From Ga0077536 sp035325705 (GTDB lineage: Bacteria > Pseudomonadota > Gammaproteobacteria > Ga0077536): DNA of 64,000 nt. The notes below the pieces were generated by a model, which saw only the letters and a program-made list of their open reading frames with translations, did no database searches and was not told where the DNA came from. This document shows, in pieces, positions 34,331 to 43,245 of the stretch. The first letter of the stretch is position 1. Every line of letters begins with the position of its first letter. A program made the position numbers and the translations under genes. The stretch spans positions 186,001 to 250,000 of the forward strand of contig DAOKZI010000004.1 in the NCBI GenBank assembly GCA_035325705.1, written 5' to 3'.

Positions 34331-34520
34331 CTGAGGTATCCCCACGAATGTCGCATGCGAGCCGCGCGGATAACTCAGTAGGAGTACCCGTCGTTCCCGC
34401 GCAGGCGGGAACCCAGCTTCGCTGGCTTGGCGCCCACTGGGCTCCCGCCTGCGCGGGAGCGACGACGATTTCATCCTTCAAGCGCCTGTGCGCCAAATGA
34501 ATTTCGTGGGGATACCTCAG
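34331..34520. mobile_element. MITE-like element inserted in a REP unit
   Basis: 190 bp bounded by perfect 18-bp terminal inverted repeats, CTGAGGTATCCCCACGAA at 34331-34348 and its reverse complement at 34503-34520. Both ends are flanked by AGCG (34327-34330 and 34521-34524), a plausible 4-bp target duplication, and the outer flanks together restore a REP unit (34309-34330 plus 34521-34541). It encodes no protein, so it would need a transposase in trans. Confidence 0.65.
34389..34467. repeat. Inverted repeat nested in the MITE-like element
   Basis: CGTCGTTCCCGCGCAGGCGG at 34389 onward and its inverse CCGCCTGCGCGGGAGCGACG ending near 34465, each also containing an ACCCAG/CTGGG step. This is the widespread TCCCGCGCAGGCGGGA palindrome of proteobacterial genomes, here apparently captured inside the larger element. 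Confidence 0.6.
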
Positions 34521-34746
34521 AGCGGAGCGGAACCCGGGATCTTCGTTCAGCCGAAATGCCCGATCCCGGGTTGCGCGCTGCGCGCTCCACCCGGGCTACG
34601 AAAGCTGAATCCAGCCACGGACACGGAGAAAGAACGGGATTCTCTGGAGTTCCGTAGCCCGGGTGCAGCGCAGCGGAACCCGGGATCTTCGTTCAGCCGA
34701 AACGCCCGATCCCGGGTTGCGCGCTGCGCGCTCCGCCCGGGCTACG
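34521..34746. repeat. Two compound REP (BIME-like) units
   Basis: Two near-identical units, about 34521-34604 and 34653-34746: REP, linker CTTCGTTCAGCCGAAACGCC (one base different between copies), inverted REP GATCCCGGGTTGCGCGCTGC... ending CGGGCTACGAAAG. Confidence 0.75.
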
Positions 34747-34752
34747 AAAGCG

Positions 34753-34902
34753 GAATCTGGCCACGGAGGACACGGCACGGAGGAAGAAAGGGATTGTTTG
34801 GATTCTCCCGCGACGTCGAGACCAGCAGTCGTGATCGAGCCACGAAGACCCTGCCAATCAATTTTTCTCCCTGCGCTCCGTGTCCTCCGTGGCTAGATTC
34901 AG
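34753..34902. repeat. Twin-arm element, CACGGAGG type
   Basis: Left arm from GAATCTGGCCACGGAGGAC, right arm 34867-34902 ending GGCTAGATTCAG. The interior shares GGATTGTTT, AGTCGTG-TCGAG and CCAATCAAT with the copy at 16163-16310, showing that it is a defined element and not only two arms. Confidence 0.7.
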
Positions 34903-34935
34903 CCGATACTCGAAGCGGCACAACACTCGAATCCC

Positions 34936-36216
34936 TCACCCCAGCGCCCGCTGCCGGCGTGCCAGCCATGCGCCGGTTGCGGCCCAGGCGGTCGCGAGGG
35001 CGGCGCCGGCGAGCATCGCGAGGGCGGTGTGCTGGCCCAGCGCGTCGAGGCCGGATTTCAACCAGCCGCTGAGCGCGTCGGCGCCGCGATACACCGCGGT
35101 GTCGTTGAAGTTCTTCGCGCGATATTTCGCATCGTCCGAGACCGCGGCGTAGAGCATCTCGCGGCCCGGCCTGATCAGGCCGTATTCGCCGGCGCGGCGC
35201 ACGATCATCACGATCGCGAGCGCCGCGAAGCCCGGCGCGAGCGCGAGCCACAGGAAACCGAGCACCATCAGCAGAGGCACGAAGACGAGCAGCACGCCGA
35301 GGCCCAGCCGCTGCGCGACGCGGCCCGTGACGAAGACCTGCAGCAGCACGGACAGGATCTGCACGAGGGCATCGAGAACGCCGAAGACGCGCGTCTGCGC
35401 CTCCCGCGTCGGAAAGCGCAACTCGACGATGCGCGCCTGCTCGACGTAGAGAAACGTGCTGACGCTCGCGAGCAACACCATGAACAGCGCGATGCCGCGC
35501 AGGTAGGGCGAGCGCAGCACCTCGTGCACACCGACGAGCGGATTGCCGCCGAGCGGCCGCGCCGCGCCGTCCGCGGCGCGCCGGCCGTGGCGACGCACCT
35601 GGCCCGCCGCCGCGATCGCGGCTCCGAGCAGCAGCGCCGCGAGCGCGAGCAGGCCCGCGTGGCCGAACGGCCCGACCAGCGCGACGGCCACCAGCGGCCC
35701 GACGAGGCCGCCGACGCTCGCCCCGGCCGCGGCGAGGCCGAACACGCGCGCGGCCTGGGCGCGGTCGAAGCAGTCGACGAGCACGCTCCACGCCAGCGAC
35801 ACCGCGATGAGATTGAACACCGACAGCCACACGTAGAAGCCGCGCGCGAGCCAGATCGCGTCCGGGGCGCGGGCAAGCGCGAGCGCGAAGCCGATGAGGT
35901 TGATCGCGAAGAAGCCGTAGACGACGGGCAGGATCAGCCGCCGCGGCACGCGCCCCGCGACCCAGCCGAAGAGCGGCAGCGCGAGCAGCGTGGCGACGAA
36001 GGTCGCCGTGAACAGCCACTGCAGATGCTCGACGCCGGCCGCGATGCCGAGCGTCTCGCGCACGGGTCGCAGCGCGTAATAGCCGGCGAACAGCGCGAAG
36101 AACAGACCGAAGCCGGCGGCAACGGCCGGCCCTTCGTGGGCGTCGATCGCGAGCCAGCGTGCGAGCGTGACGGCGCGCCTGCCCGGCGGCGCGGGCGGGA
36201 TGCGCCGCTCAGGCAA
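34936..36216 (-). CDS. MFS/TLC-type (ATP:ADP-carrier-like) membrane transporter
   Basis: 426 residues with about 12 hydrophobic segments. 'GYYALRPVRETLGIAAGVEH' after the first helix and 'DDAKYRAKNFNDTAVYRGAD' near residue 375 recall the NTP/NDP exchange (TLC) carriers and their free-living relatives, which otherwise look like MFS proteins. Substrate in free-living bacteria is unknown. The reading frame's start is a TTG at 36216 overlapping the upstream aldo/keto reductase stop by 8 nt; no ATG occurs in the first 60 codons, so coupling is likely. Confidence 0.7.
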   Translation of the reverse strand: MPERRIPPAPPGRRAVTLARWLAIDAHEGPAVAAGFGLFFALFAGYYALRPVRETLGIAAGVEHLQWLFTATFVATLLALPLFGWVAGRVPRRLILPVVYGFFAINLIGFALALARAPDAIWLARGFYVWLSVFNLIAVSLAWSVLVDCFDRAQAARVFGLAAAGASVGGLVGPLVAVALVGPFGHAGLLALAALLLGAAIAAAGQVRRHGRRAADGAARPLGGNPLVGVHEVLRSPYLRGIALFMVLLASVSTFLYVEQARIVELRFPTREAQTRVFGVLDALVQILSVLLQVFVTGRVAQRLGLGVLLVFVPLLMVLGFLWLALAPGFAALAIVMIVRRAGEYGLIRPGREMLYAAVSDDAKYRAKNFNDTAVYRGADALSGWLKSGLDALGQHTALAMLAGAALATAWAATGAWLARRQRALG

Positions 36217-37123
36217 GCGCCGCGACCAGTGCGTTGCGCTGGCGCTCGTCGAGCATCGGGCCGCGGCCGGCCGCGAGATTGTCGGTGAGATTGCGCGGCT
36301 TGGAGGTCGCCGGGATCACGACGGTGACGGCCGGCGGGCTCAACGCGAACTTCAGGAATAGCTGAGCCCAGGACTCGGCGCCGACCTCGCCCGCCCAGTC
36401 GGGCAGCGGAAGGCCGGCGACGCGCGTGAACAGGCGTCCGTCTTCGAAGGCACGGTTGATCATCACCGCGATCCCGAGATCCGCCGCGAGCGGCAGCACG
36501 CGCCGCTCGATGCCGCGCGACACCGGCGAATAGTTGATCTGCACGAAGTCCGGCCGGTGCCGCTCCATCGATTCGGCGAGCGCCTCGTGCGCGCTTTCGA
36601 CGTAGTGCGTGATCCCGACGTAGCGCACCTTGCCCTCGGCCTTCAGCGCGCGCGCGAGCTCGAGCTGCGTCGCGGTGTCGTTCAGGTTGTGGACTTGCAG
36701 CAGATCGACCGCCTCGGTCTGCAGCCGGCGCAGCGAGTCTTCGAACTGCGCGAGCCCCGCGTCGCGGCCGACGACGCCGGACAGCTTGGTCGCCAGAAAG
36801 AGCCGCGGCCGCTGCTCCGCTTCGGCGACCAGATCGCCGAGCACGTCCTCGGCGCTGGTATAGGTCGGCGCGGTGTCGATCACGCTGGCGCCGGCGGCGA
36901 CGAAGCGCCGCAGGACGATGCGCAGGCGCGCACGCGCGCTCTCGTTGTCGCCGACCTCGAAGCTGCCCGAGGTGCCGAGGCCGATGACGGGCAGGCGCTC
37001 GCCGCTGCTCGGGATGGGTCGGGTCTCCAGCGGCGGCGCGGCGGCGCCTGCCGGCGCGGCCGGCAGGATCGTCGAAATCATGGCAGCGGTGGAGTTCACG
37101 AGGAAATCGCGGCGGCGCGTCAT
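36209..37123 (-). CDS. Aldo/keto reductase with Tat signal
   Basis: 304 residues from ATG 37123, AGGGA upstream. Starts 'MTRRRDFLVNSTAAM', a twin-arginine motif with hydrophobic region and Ala-rich cleavage site near residue 27, so it is exported folded. Catalytic residues: Asp and Tyr in 'VIDTAPTYTSAEDVLG', Lys in 'FLATKLSG', His in 'LLQVHNLND'. An NADPH enzyme sent to the periplasm is odd; this subgroup may use a prebound cofactor. Followed with overlap by the transporter gene. Confidence 0.85.
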   Translation of the reverse strand: MTRRRDFLVNSTAAMISTILPAAPAGAAAPPLETRPIPSSGERLPVIGLGTSGSFEVGDNESARARLRIVLRRFVAAGASVIDTAPTYTSAEDVLGDLVAEAEQRPRLFLATKLSGVVGRDAGLAQFEDSLRRLQTEAVDLLQVHNLNDTATQLELARALKAEGKVRYVGITHYVESAHEALAESMERHRPDFVQINYSPVSRGIERRVLPLAADLGIAVMINRAFEDGRLFTRVAGLPLPDWAGEVGAESWAQLFLKFALSPPAVTVVIPATSKPRNLTDNLAAGRGPMLDERQRNALVAALA

Positions 37124-37225
37124 GGCTATCCCTGCAGAGCTCGTCGGAAGCCGCATGATAGCGCAGCGCTTGTATCGACCGGGCCCACTCTGCACGATGC
37201 GTCAAACCCAACGGGAGAAACGCCC

Positions 37226-37885
37226 ATGAGCCGTCTTTACGGAGAACAGCACCGCGCCCTGCAGGATCGCTTCGACAGCCGGCGCATGGCCGATCGCATC
37301 GAGCAGATCGGCGTCAAGCTCGAGATCGGGCCGCAGGAACGGGCCTTCATCGAGGCCCGCGACATGTTCTTTCTGTCCTCGGTCGACCACCGCGGGCGCC
37401 CGACCGTCTCATACAAGGGCGGGGATCCCGGTTTCGTCCGCGTGCTCGACGCGCAGACCCTGGCCTTCCCGAGCTACGACGGCAACGGCATGTTCTATTC
37501 CACCGGCAATCTCAGCGCGAATCCGCAGGTGGGCATGCTGTTCATCGACCTCGAGAAGCCGCATCGCATCCGCGTGCAGGGCACGGCGACGGTCAGCGCC
37601 GAGGATCCGCTGCGCGCGAGCTGGCACGAGGCCGAGCTCATCGTGCGCGTGAAGGTCAGCGAGCTGTGGCAGAACTGCCCGCGCTACGTGCACCGTTACC
37701 AGAAAGTGCAAGCCTCGCGCTACGTCCCGCGCGCCGAGACCGAAACGCCGCTCTGCGCATGGAAGCGCATCGACGGCATGCAGGACGTGCTTCGTCCGCA
37801 CGAGCTCGCCGCCGTCGAGCAGGCCGGCAACATCAGCGCGGAGGAATGGGTCGGCTACATCGTGGCGGGCGACGAACGGGCCTGA
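37226..37885 (+). CDS. Pyridoxamine 5'-phosphate oxidase-family (FMN split-barrel) protein
   Basis: 219 residues from ATG 37226 with GGGAGA upstream. 'ARDMFFLSSVDHRGRPTVSY' and 'NGMFYSTGNLSANPQVGMLF' are the FMN-binding split-barrel strands; C-terminal 'RVKVSELWQNCPRYVHRYQK' is typical of the PNPOx-like group without PLP synthesis role. Probably an FMN- or F420-dependent reductase, substrate unknown. Divergent from the aldo/keto reductase. Confidence 0.82.
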   Translation: MSRLYGEQHRALQDRFDSRRMADRIEQIGVKLEIGPQERAFIEARDMFFLSSVDHRGRPTVSYKGGDPGFVRVLDAQTLAFPSYDGNGMFYSTGNLSANPQVGMLFIDLEKPHRIRVQGTATVSAEDPLRASWHEAELIVRVKVSELWQNCPRYVHRYQKVQASRYVPRAETETPLCAWKRIDGMQDVLRPHELAAVEQAGNISAEEWVGYIVAGDERA

Positions 37886-38009
37886 GCGCGCGGCGCGCAG
37901 CCGTCCAGCTTCGACGGCACGCTGCGCTACGGCGGCAGCGTTCCGCGCGAAGGGCCGCGCTGCGCGATCGACTTCGAGCTTACGCGCCAGCCGTCGAGAG
38001 GACATCGTC

Positions 38010-39086
38010 ATGCGCGCCCGCCCCCTCGTCATCGCCCACCGCGGCGCGAGCGGCTACCGGCCGGAGCACACGCTCGCGAGCTATCGCCTGGCGATCGAGC
38101 AGGGCGCGGACTTCATCGAGCCCGATCTCGTCGCGACGGCCGACGGCGCGCTGGTCGCGCGCCACGAGAATGCGCTCGCAGTGCTCGATGCGCACGGCCG
38201 CCTCGACGCCGAGCAGACCAGCACCGACGTGCACGCGCGAGCCGAGTTCGCGGCGCGTCTGTGCACCAAGCAGATCGACGGCCGCGCCGTGCGCGGCTGG
38301 TTCACGGAAGACTTCACGCTCGCCGAATTGAAAACCTTGCGCGCCGTGGAGCGGCTGCCGGCCCTGCGCCGCGCGAATGCCGCGCACGACGGCCGCTACG
38401 AAATTCCGAGCTTCGACGAGATCATCGAGCTCGCGGCGAGCACGCGCACGCCGGACGGACGCGAGGTCGGCCTCTATCCCGAGACCAAGCATCCGAGCTA
38501 CTTCGCGCACGAAGGCGAGCGCCTCGACGGCGGCGCGATCGGAATCGATCTGGGCGAGGCGCTCGTCGCGCGACTCCTGGCCCACGGCTACACGGCACCC
38601 TCGCAGGTCTTCATCCAGTCCTTCGAGGTCGCGAACCTGCGGGATCTCGCGACGCGCATCCTGCCGCGCGCGGGCCTGCGCCTGCCGCTGATCCAGCTCA
38701 TCGAAGCCGAGGGGCAGCCGCGCGACTTCACGCTCGCCGGCGACCGCCGCCGCTATGCGGATCTGATCGACGCCGAGGGTTGCGCCTTCGTCGCCGGCTA
38801 CGCGCAGGGCCTCGGCGTGCCGAAGGCGCTGGTGCTCGACGGCCCGTCGCCGCGCCGGCCCTCGCCGCTGGTCGCGACGGCGCACGCGCAGGGCCTCGAC
38901 GTCCACGTCTGGACCTTCCGCGCCGAAAACCGTTTCCTGCCCCCGCAGTGGCGCCGCGGCGAGGATCCCGCCGCCCACGGCCGGCTGCGCGAAGAAATCG
39001 ACGAGTTCCTCGCCGCCGGCATCGACGGCCTGTTCGTCGATTTCCCCGATGTAGGCGTCGCGGCCGTGCGCGATCGCTCGCGCTGA
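38010..39086 (+). CDS. Glycerophosphodiester phosphodiesterase (GlpQ-like)
   Basis: 358 residues. GDPD motif: 'VIAHRGASGYRPEHTLASY' with both catalytic His-region residues, 'ADFIEPDLVATADGALVARH' with metal-binding Glu and Asp. The insertion between strands ('VHARAEFAARLCTKQIDG') matches GlpQ-type GDPD. It hydrolyses glycerophosphodiesters to glycerol-3-phosphate. No signal peptide is seen, unlike E. coli GlpQ, so it would be cytoplasmic (UgpQ-like location). The 124-nt gap before it contains only G+C-rich sequence. Confidence 0.88.
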   Translation: MRARPLVIAHRGASGYRPEHTLASYRLAIEQGADFIEPDLVATADGALVARHENALAVLDAHGRLDAEQTSTDVHARAEFAARLCTKQIDGRAVRGWFTEDFTLAELKTLRAVERLPALRRANAAHDGRYEIPSFDEIIELAASTRTPDGREVGLYPETKHPSYFAHEGERLDGGAIGIDLGEALVARLLAHGYTAPSQVFIQSFEVANLRDLATRILPRAGLRLPLIQLIEAEGQPRDFTLAGDRRRYADLIDAEGCAFVAGYAQGLGVPKALVLDGPSPRRPSPLVATAHAQGLDVHVWTFRAENRFLPPQWRRGEDPAAHGRLREEIDEFLAAGIDGLFVDFPDVGVAAVRDRSR

Positions 39087-39127
39087 GCGGAGCGAATCCG
39101 GGGTTTTGTGCCCGCTGAAGTGCTGAT

Positions 39128-39236
39128 GAATCTATATAGCCACGGAGGACACGGAGGGCACGGAGGGAAGAAAGGGATTGTTCGAAGCCCACAGGCGATC
39201 TCTGTAGCCCGGATGAGCGCAGCGAATCCGGGATCA
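39128..39236. repeat. Solo CACGGAGG arm plus REP unit
   Basis: 39128-39183 is a left arm with the GGATTGTTC tail and no right partner; 39205-39236 is a REP variant (GTAGCCCGGATGAGCGCAGC). Start of a 417-nt gene-free run, 39087-39503. Confidence 0.6.
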
Positions 39237-39277
39237 AATCGTAGGTGACGAAGGAAGCTCAACATCGGGCGCCGAAC

Positions 39278-39302
39278 GTTGGGCTTCCTTCGTCAGCCCA
39301 AC
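39278..39302. repeat. 25-nt hairpin repeat
   Basis: GTTGGGCT and AGCCCAAC arms around a CCTTCGT core; the exact reverse complement recurs at 56792-56816 and a partial copy lies near 16552. A degenerate copy (ACGAAGGAAGCTCAAC) lies just upstream at 39248. Confidence 0.6.
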
Positions 39303-39316
39303 CTACGTTTTCTGAA

Positions 39317-39456
39317 TTGACCACCGAGAACACAGAGGAAGATGATGAGTTGATTGGGCAGCCCCGCAAACTTTGCGCCTATCGATGCGTCGGCGCAGCG
39401 GCGGCTCCTGACCATTCTCATCTTCCTCTGTGTTCTCGGTGTTCTCTGTGGCAAAA
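39317..39456. repeat. Twin-arm element, CACCGAGAA type
   Basis: Left arm TGACCACCGAGAACACAGAG, right arm 39421-39452 ending TTCTCTGTGGCA. Interior TTGATTGGGCAGCCCCGCAA resembles that of the copy at 44410-44564. Confidence 0.65.
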
Positions 39457-39503
39457 AAAGCCCCCCAACCTCGCGAGGCGAACGGCCGGCCGAAGCCCGG
39501 CCT

Positions 39504-39764
39504 TCACTTCTGCCCGCGCATCAGCGCGCGCCAGCGCCAGAAGAAGTAGGCGGCGCCGGCGGCGGAGAGGCCTGCTTTGAGGAAGGCGTTGCGCGCGGTT
39601 GCGCGCAGGGTGTCGGCGTAGGGCGCGAAGGCGCCGAACTGATGGGCGTTCCACCACGACTCGATGCCGGCGAGGAGATACGGTAAGGCGAGCAAGCTGC
39701 ACAGGAGCGCGAAGCCGAGGTGCACCGTCGCGAGACGGCGGCTGAATTCCGAAGGTCCTTTCAT
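39504..39764 (-). CDS. Small two-helix membrane protein of unknown function
   Basis: 86 residues from ATG 39764 (GAAAGGACC upstream on the coding strand is weak). Two hydrophobic segments, 'LGFALLCSLLALPYLLAGI' and 'AFLKAGLSAAGAAYFFWRW', with a basic C-terminus. 100 nt downstream of the PQQ dehydrogenase on the same strand; some PQQ dehydrogenases have small membrane partners, but no family is recognised. Confidence 0.5.
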   Translation of the reverse strand: MKGPSEFSRRLATVHLGFALLCSLLALPYLLAGIESWWNAHQFGAFAPYADTLRATARNAFLKAGLSAAGAAYFFWRWRALMRGQK

Positions 39765-39864
39765 CCCGCGCGCTCCAGCCCGGCCCGCGCCGAGGCGCGC
39801 CGCGGACCGCCGGCGTTCGGCGCGATCCCGCGGGCCGCAAAGCGCATCGATGCGCGGCCGCCGC

Positions 39865-41643
39865 TCACGGCTGCGCCTCCGCCGGCAGCGCATAGGCGAT
39901 CAGCTCGTCGCCGGTCTTGAAGCCGAACAGCGCATTGCCGCCGGCCGCGACGGCGACGTACTGGCGGCCGCCGACCGCATAGGTCACCGGCGGCGCGTTG
40001 ACGCCGGCGTCCACGGGATCCGACCACAGCGGCTTGCCGTCGCGGCTGTCGAAGGCGCTGAAGCGCCCGCTCGACTCGCCGACGAACACGAGTTTGCCGG
40101 CCGTCGCGAGCACGCCGCCGATCAGCGGCTTGTCGAGCGGCGCGCGCCAGGCGATCGCGCCGCTGTCGAGATCGATCGCGGCGAGCACGCCGTCGTCCTC
40201 GCCCGCGATCGGTTTGACGAAGGTATAGGTGTCCCACGGCAGCCCCGGCTGCTCGAGCTTGCGCGAGTAGTACATCGCCGGCCAGTGGACCGCGGCGACG
40301 TAGGCGCGGCGCTGCGCGAGATCGATCGAGATCGGCGACCACGAGCAGCCGCCGATCGCCGAGGGCGCGATGCGCACGCCCTCCGCCGTCGGCCGCGCGA
40401 AGAGATTGTCCTGCGGCACGAAGGGATCCGATCGGCGCAGCAGCTCGCCGCTGTCGCGATCGTGGATGAAGAGCCAGCCGACCTTGCCGGCCTGCGCGAC
40501 GACCTCGCGCGGCCGGCCGTCGATGTCCAGCGTGAACAGCACGGGCGGGCTCGCGACGTCGTAGCCCCAGCGATCGTGCGGCACCTGCTGGTAGGCCCAG
40601 CGCAGCTTGCCGGTCGCGAGCTCGAGCGCGACGAGGCTGATCGAGTGGCGGTTGTCGCCCGGCCGCGTCGCGTCGTCCATCTGCGGCGCGGGATTGCCGG
40701 TGCCGATGTAGACCAGGCCGCGCGCGAGATCGACGGCGGGCGTCGTCCACACCGAGCCGCCGCCGAAGCGCCAGCTCTCGCCGTAGCGCGCGAAGGCGGC
40801 GCGCTCGGCCTCGAGATCGCGATGCAAGGGCAGACCGTAGGCCGTGGTCGCCGTGAACTCGCCTTCCCAGCCGGCATCGGTCACGTACCAGCGCCAGCGC
40901 TCGGCGCCGGTCCTGCGATCGAGGGCGACGAGGAAGCCGCGCAGTCCCAGCTTCTCGCCGCCGAGGCCGGCGACGGAGATCTGCGCGGCGCCATCCTCCC
41001 GGGTCTCGACGTGCAGGCCGTAGCCCGCGCCCGTGACGCCGACCAGCACGAGATCGCCGACGACCTGCGGCGCCATGTTCGCGCTGTAGCCGGTCTGGCC
41101 CGTCTGCTTCGCGGCGGCGAACTCCGGCACGGCCAGCAGTTGTCCGAGATCTTCCATCGCGCCCTCGTCGCCGTGCGTCAGCGCGAACTCCCACACGATG
41201 CGCCCGTTTGCGCGATCGAGCGCGACCAGGCGCGCGTCGACCGTCGCGATGTAGACGCGCGAGTCGTCGACCGCGACGCCGCGGTTCGCGGGCCCGCAGC
41301 AGGAATCCTTGCGCGTCAGCACATGCGTATAGCGCCACAGCTCCTTGCCCGTCGCCGCGTCCAGCGCGAGCACGTGATCGAAGGGCGTCGAGACGTACAT
41401 CACGCCGTCGCGCACGATCGGCGTCGCCTGGAAGCTGCCGGGCACGCCGGTCTTCACGCGCCAGGCGCGCGTCAGCCGCGCGACGTTGCCGGCGTCGATC
41501 TGCGCCAGCGGGCTGTAGCGCTGGTTCGAGTAGTCGAGGCCGTACAGCGGCCAGTCCGTCGCCGGCGCGGCGTCGTCGGCGCGCGCCGCGGCGGCGGTGA
41601 GCAGCGCGCTGGACAGCAGCGCGCAGACGAGGGGCAGGCGCAT
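39865..41643 (-). CDS. PQQ-dependent alcohol/aldose-type dehydrogenase, periplasmic
   Basis: 592 residues. Signal peptide ends near residue 22 (LLTAAAARA). Eight-blade propeller with tryptophan-docking repeats ('LALDAATGKELWRYTHV', 'VALDRRTGAERWRWYV', 'VALELATGKLRWAYQ'). The vicinal disulfide that lies under PQQ is present ('KDSCCGPANRG'), and 'TGNPAPQMDDATRPGDN' carries the catalytic-Asp region. No cytochrome c domain (no CxxCH), so electrons go to a separate acceptor. Oxidises an alcohol or sugar in the periplasm; substrate cannot be assigned. Confidence 0.87.
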   Translation of the reverse strand: MRLPLVCALLSSALLTAAAARADDAAPATDWPLYGLDYSNQRYSPLAQIDAGNVARLTRAWRVKTGVPGSFQATPIVRDGVMYVSTPFDHVLALDAATGKELWRYTHVLTRKDSCCGPANRGVAVDDSRVYIATVDARLVALDRANGRIVWEFALTHGDEGAMEDLGQLLAVPEFAAAKQTGQTGYSANMAPQVVGDLVLVGVTGAGYGLHVETREDGAAQISVAGLGGEKLGLRGFLVALDRRTGAERWRWYVTDAGWEGEFTATTAYGLPLHRDLEAERAAFARYGESWRFGGGSVWTTPAVDLARGLVYIGTGNPAPQMDDATRPGDNRHSISLVALELATGKLRWAYQQVPHDRWGYDVASPPVLFTLDIDGRPREVVAQAGKVGWLFIHDRDSGELLRRSDPFVPQDNLFARPTAEGVRIAPSAIGGCSWSPISIDLAQRRAYVAAVHWPAMYYSRKLEQPGLPWDTYTFVKPIAGEDDGVLAAIDLDSGAIAWRAPLDKPLIGGVLATAGKLVFVGESSGRFSAFDSRDGKPLWSDPVDAGVNAPPVTYAVGGRQYVAVAAGGNALFGFKTGDELIAYALPAEAQP

Positions 41644-41751
41644 GGACGAGCTCCGGCGTGACGAGTCGGTCGCATCGTAATGAGCCGGCGCAGGCTTGGC
41701 GATAGCGGTGTGGACTTATCGCCCGCGCGGCCTTGCGCCTATGATGCGGCC

Positions 41752-43203
41752 ATGAGCACGACCGACACCGACCCGCTGGCGCCCGACGCGACGGCCCAGG
41801 CCGAGCTGCTGCGGCGAGGCGCGATCGGGGCGCGCGAGCTCGCCGAGCTCGCGATCGCGCGCATCGAAGCCCTGAACCCCGCGCTGAACGCCGTGATCCA
41901 TCGCCGCTACGAGGCCGCCCGCCGCGAGCTCGCGCAGGTGCCGCGCGAGGCGCCCTTCGCCGGCGTGCCCTTGCTCGTGAAGGACCTGATGCTGACGACC
42001 GCCGGCGATCCCTGCCACGCCGGCTCGCGCTATTTGCAGCGCATCGGCCTGCGCGCGCAGGCGGACAGCTTCCTCGCCGCGCGCTACCGGCGCGCGGGCT
42101 TCACGATCCTCGGCCGCACCAACACGCCCGAGTTCGGCACCGTCTGCACCACCGAGCCGGCGGCCTACGGGCCGACGCGCAATCCCTGGTCGCTGGCGCA
42201 TTCGCCGGGCGGCTCCAGCGGGGGCGCGGCCGCGGCGGTGGCGAGCGGCATGGTCGCCGTCGCTCACGGCAACGACGGTGGCGGCTCGATCCGCGTGCCG
42301 GCCGCGCACTGCGCGCTGTACGGTCTGAAGCCCAGCCGCGGCCGGATCTCGACCGGCCCGACGCGCGGCGAGATCTGGATGGGCGCCGCGCACGAGCACG
42401 TGCTGACGCGCTCGGTGCGCGATTCCGCGGCGCTGCTCGATCTGAGCGCGGGCCCGGAAACGGGCGATCCCTATCCCGTGCCCTGGCAGCCCGGGACGGC
42501 CGTGGCCGCGACGCGCGCGGATCCGCCGCGCCTGCGCATCGGCGTCATGCGCCGCTGTCCCGCGCAGCGGCTGGCGCTGCACGAGGACTGCCGGCGCGCC
42601 GTCGACGCCGCCGCGGCGCTGCTCGCGAGCCTCGGCCATCGCGTCGAGGAGGCGCATCCCGCGGCGCTCGACGAGATCGACGAAGAGCGGCATTTCATGC
42701 GCGTCGTCGCGGCGTGGACGGCGCACGATCTCGACGCCGCGATCGCCGCGAGCGGCGTGCCGCTCGCGGACGGCGATCTCGAGCCGCACACCGCGATCGT
42801 GCACGCGATGGGCCGGGCCGTGAGCGCGACCGACTATCTGCGCGCGCAGGTATGGCTGCAGGCCTGGGCGAGACGCATCGCCGCGTGGTGGGACGAGGAC
42901 GGCTACGATCTGCTGCTGACGCCGGTCGCGGCGCTGCCGCCGCCGCGCATCGGGGCCTATGCGGCGACGCCCGAGGATCCGATGCTGCCGTTGCGCGGCA
43001 CCGTGCCCTACATCGCCTTCACCGCGCCGTTCAACGTCAGCGGCCAGCCGGCCGCCTCGCTGCCGCTGCACTGGAACGACGCAGGGCTGCCGATTGGCGT
43101 GCAGCTCGTCGCGGGCATGGGACGCGACGCGCTGCTGCTCGCCGTGTCCGCCGAGCTCGAGCGCGCGCGGCCCTGGGCCGCGCGCCGGCCGCCGCCGCGC
43201 TGA
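41752..43203 (+). CDS. Amidase signature-family amidohydrolase
   Basis: 483 residues from ATG 41752. Ser-cisSer-Lys triad: Lys in 'VPLLVKDLML' near residue 77, cis-Ser in 'SPGGSSGGAAAAVA' near 154, nucleophile Ser about 179 in 'NDGGGSIRVPA'. Not in a gatCAB cluster, and the sequence lacks the GatA-specific tail, so it is a catabolic amidase (6-aminohexanoate or aryl-amidase-like). Stand-alone, 42 nt before the MAPEG gene. Confidence 0.87.
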   Translation: MSTTDTDPLAPDATAQAELLRRGAIGARELAELAIARIEALNPALNAVIHRRYEAARRELAQVPREAPFAGVPLLVKDLMLTTAGDPCHAGSRYLQRIGLRAQADSFLAARYRRAGFTILGRTNTPEFGTVCTTEPAAYGPTRNPWSLAHSPGGSSGGAAAAVASGMVAVAHGNDGGGSIRVPAAHCALYGLKPSRGRISTGPTRGEIWMGAAHEHVLTRSVRDSAALLDLSAGPETGDPYPVPWQPGTAVAATRADPPRLRIGVMRRCPAQRLALHEDCRRAVDAAAALLASLGHRVEEAHPAALDEIDEERHFMRVVAAWTAHDLDAAIAASGVPLADGDLEPHTAIVHAMGRAVSATDYLRAQVWLQAWARRIAAWWDEDGYDLLLTPVAALPPPRIGAYAATPEDPMLPLRGTVPYIAFTAPFNVSGQPAASLPLHWNDAGLPIGVQLVAGMGRDALLLAVSAELERARPWAARRPPPR

Positions 43204-43245
43204 GTCGATCACCGTTCACCTACCGATGCACAGAGAGGAAAAGTC

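Noticed and set aside
34249..34902. Tandem CACGGAGG units as a CRISPR array
   Set aside because: Units are 9 nt with no spacers, and no cas gene is present.
37886..38009. Gene remnant ahead of the GDPD gene (frame reading FDGTLRYGG)
   Set aside because: Too short, no family and no start; normal G+C-rich open frame.
39440..39503. Intrinsic terminator for the small membrane protein gene (T7 run at 39450)
   Set aside because: The T run belongs to the twin-arm repeat and the only nearby stem is 10 bp of CCTCGCGAGG palindrome not adjacent to it.
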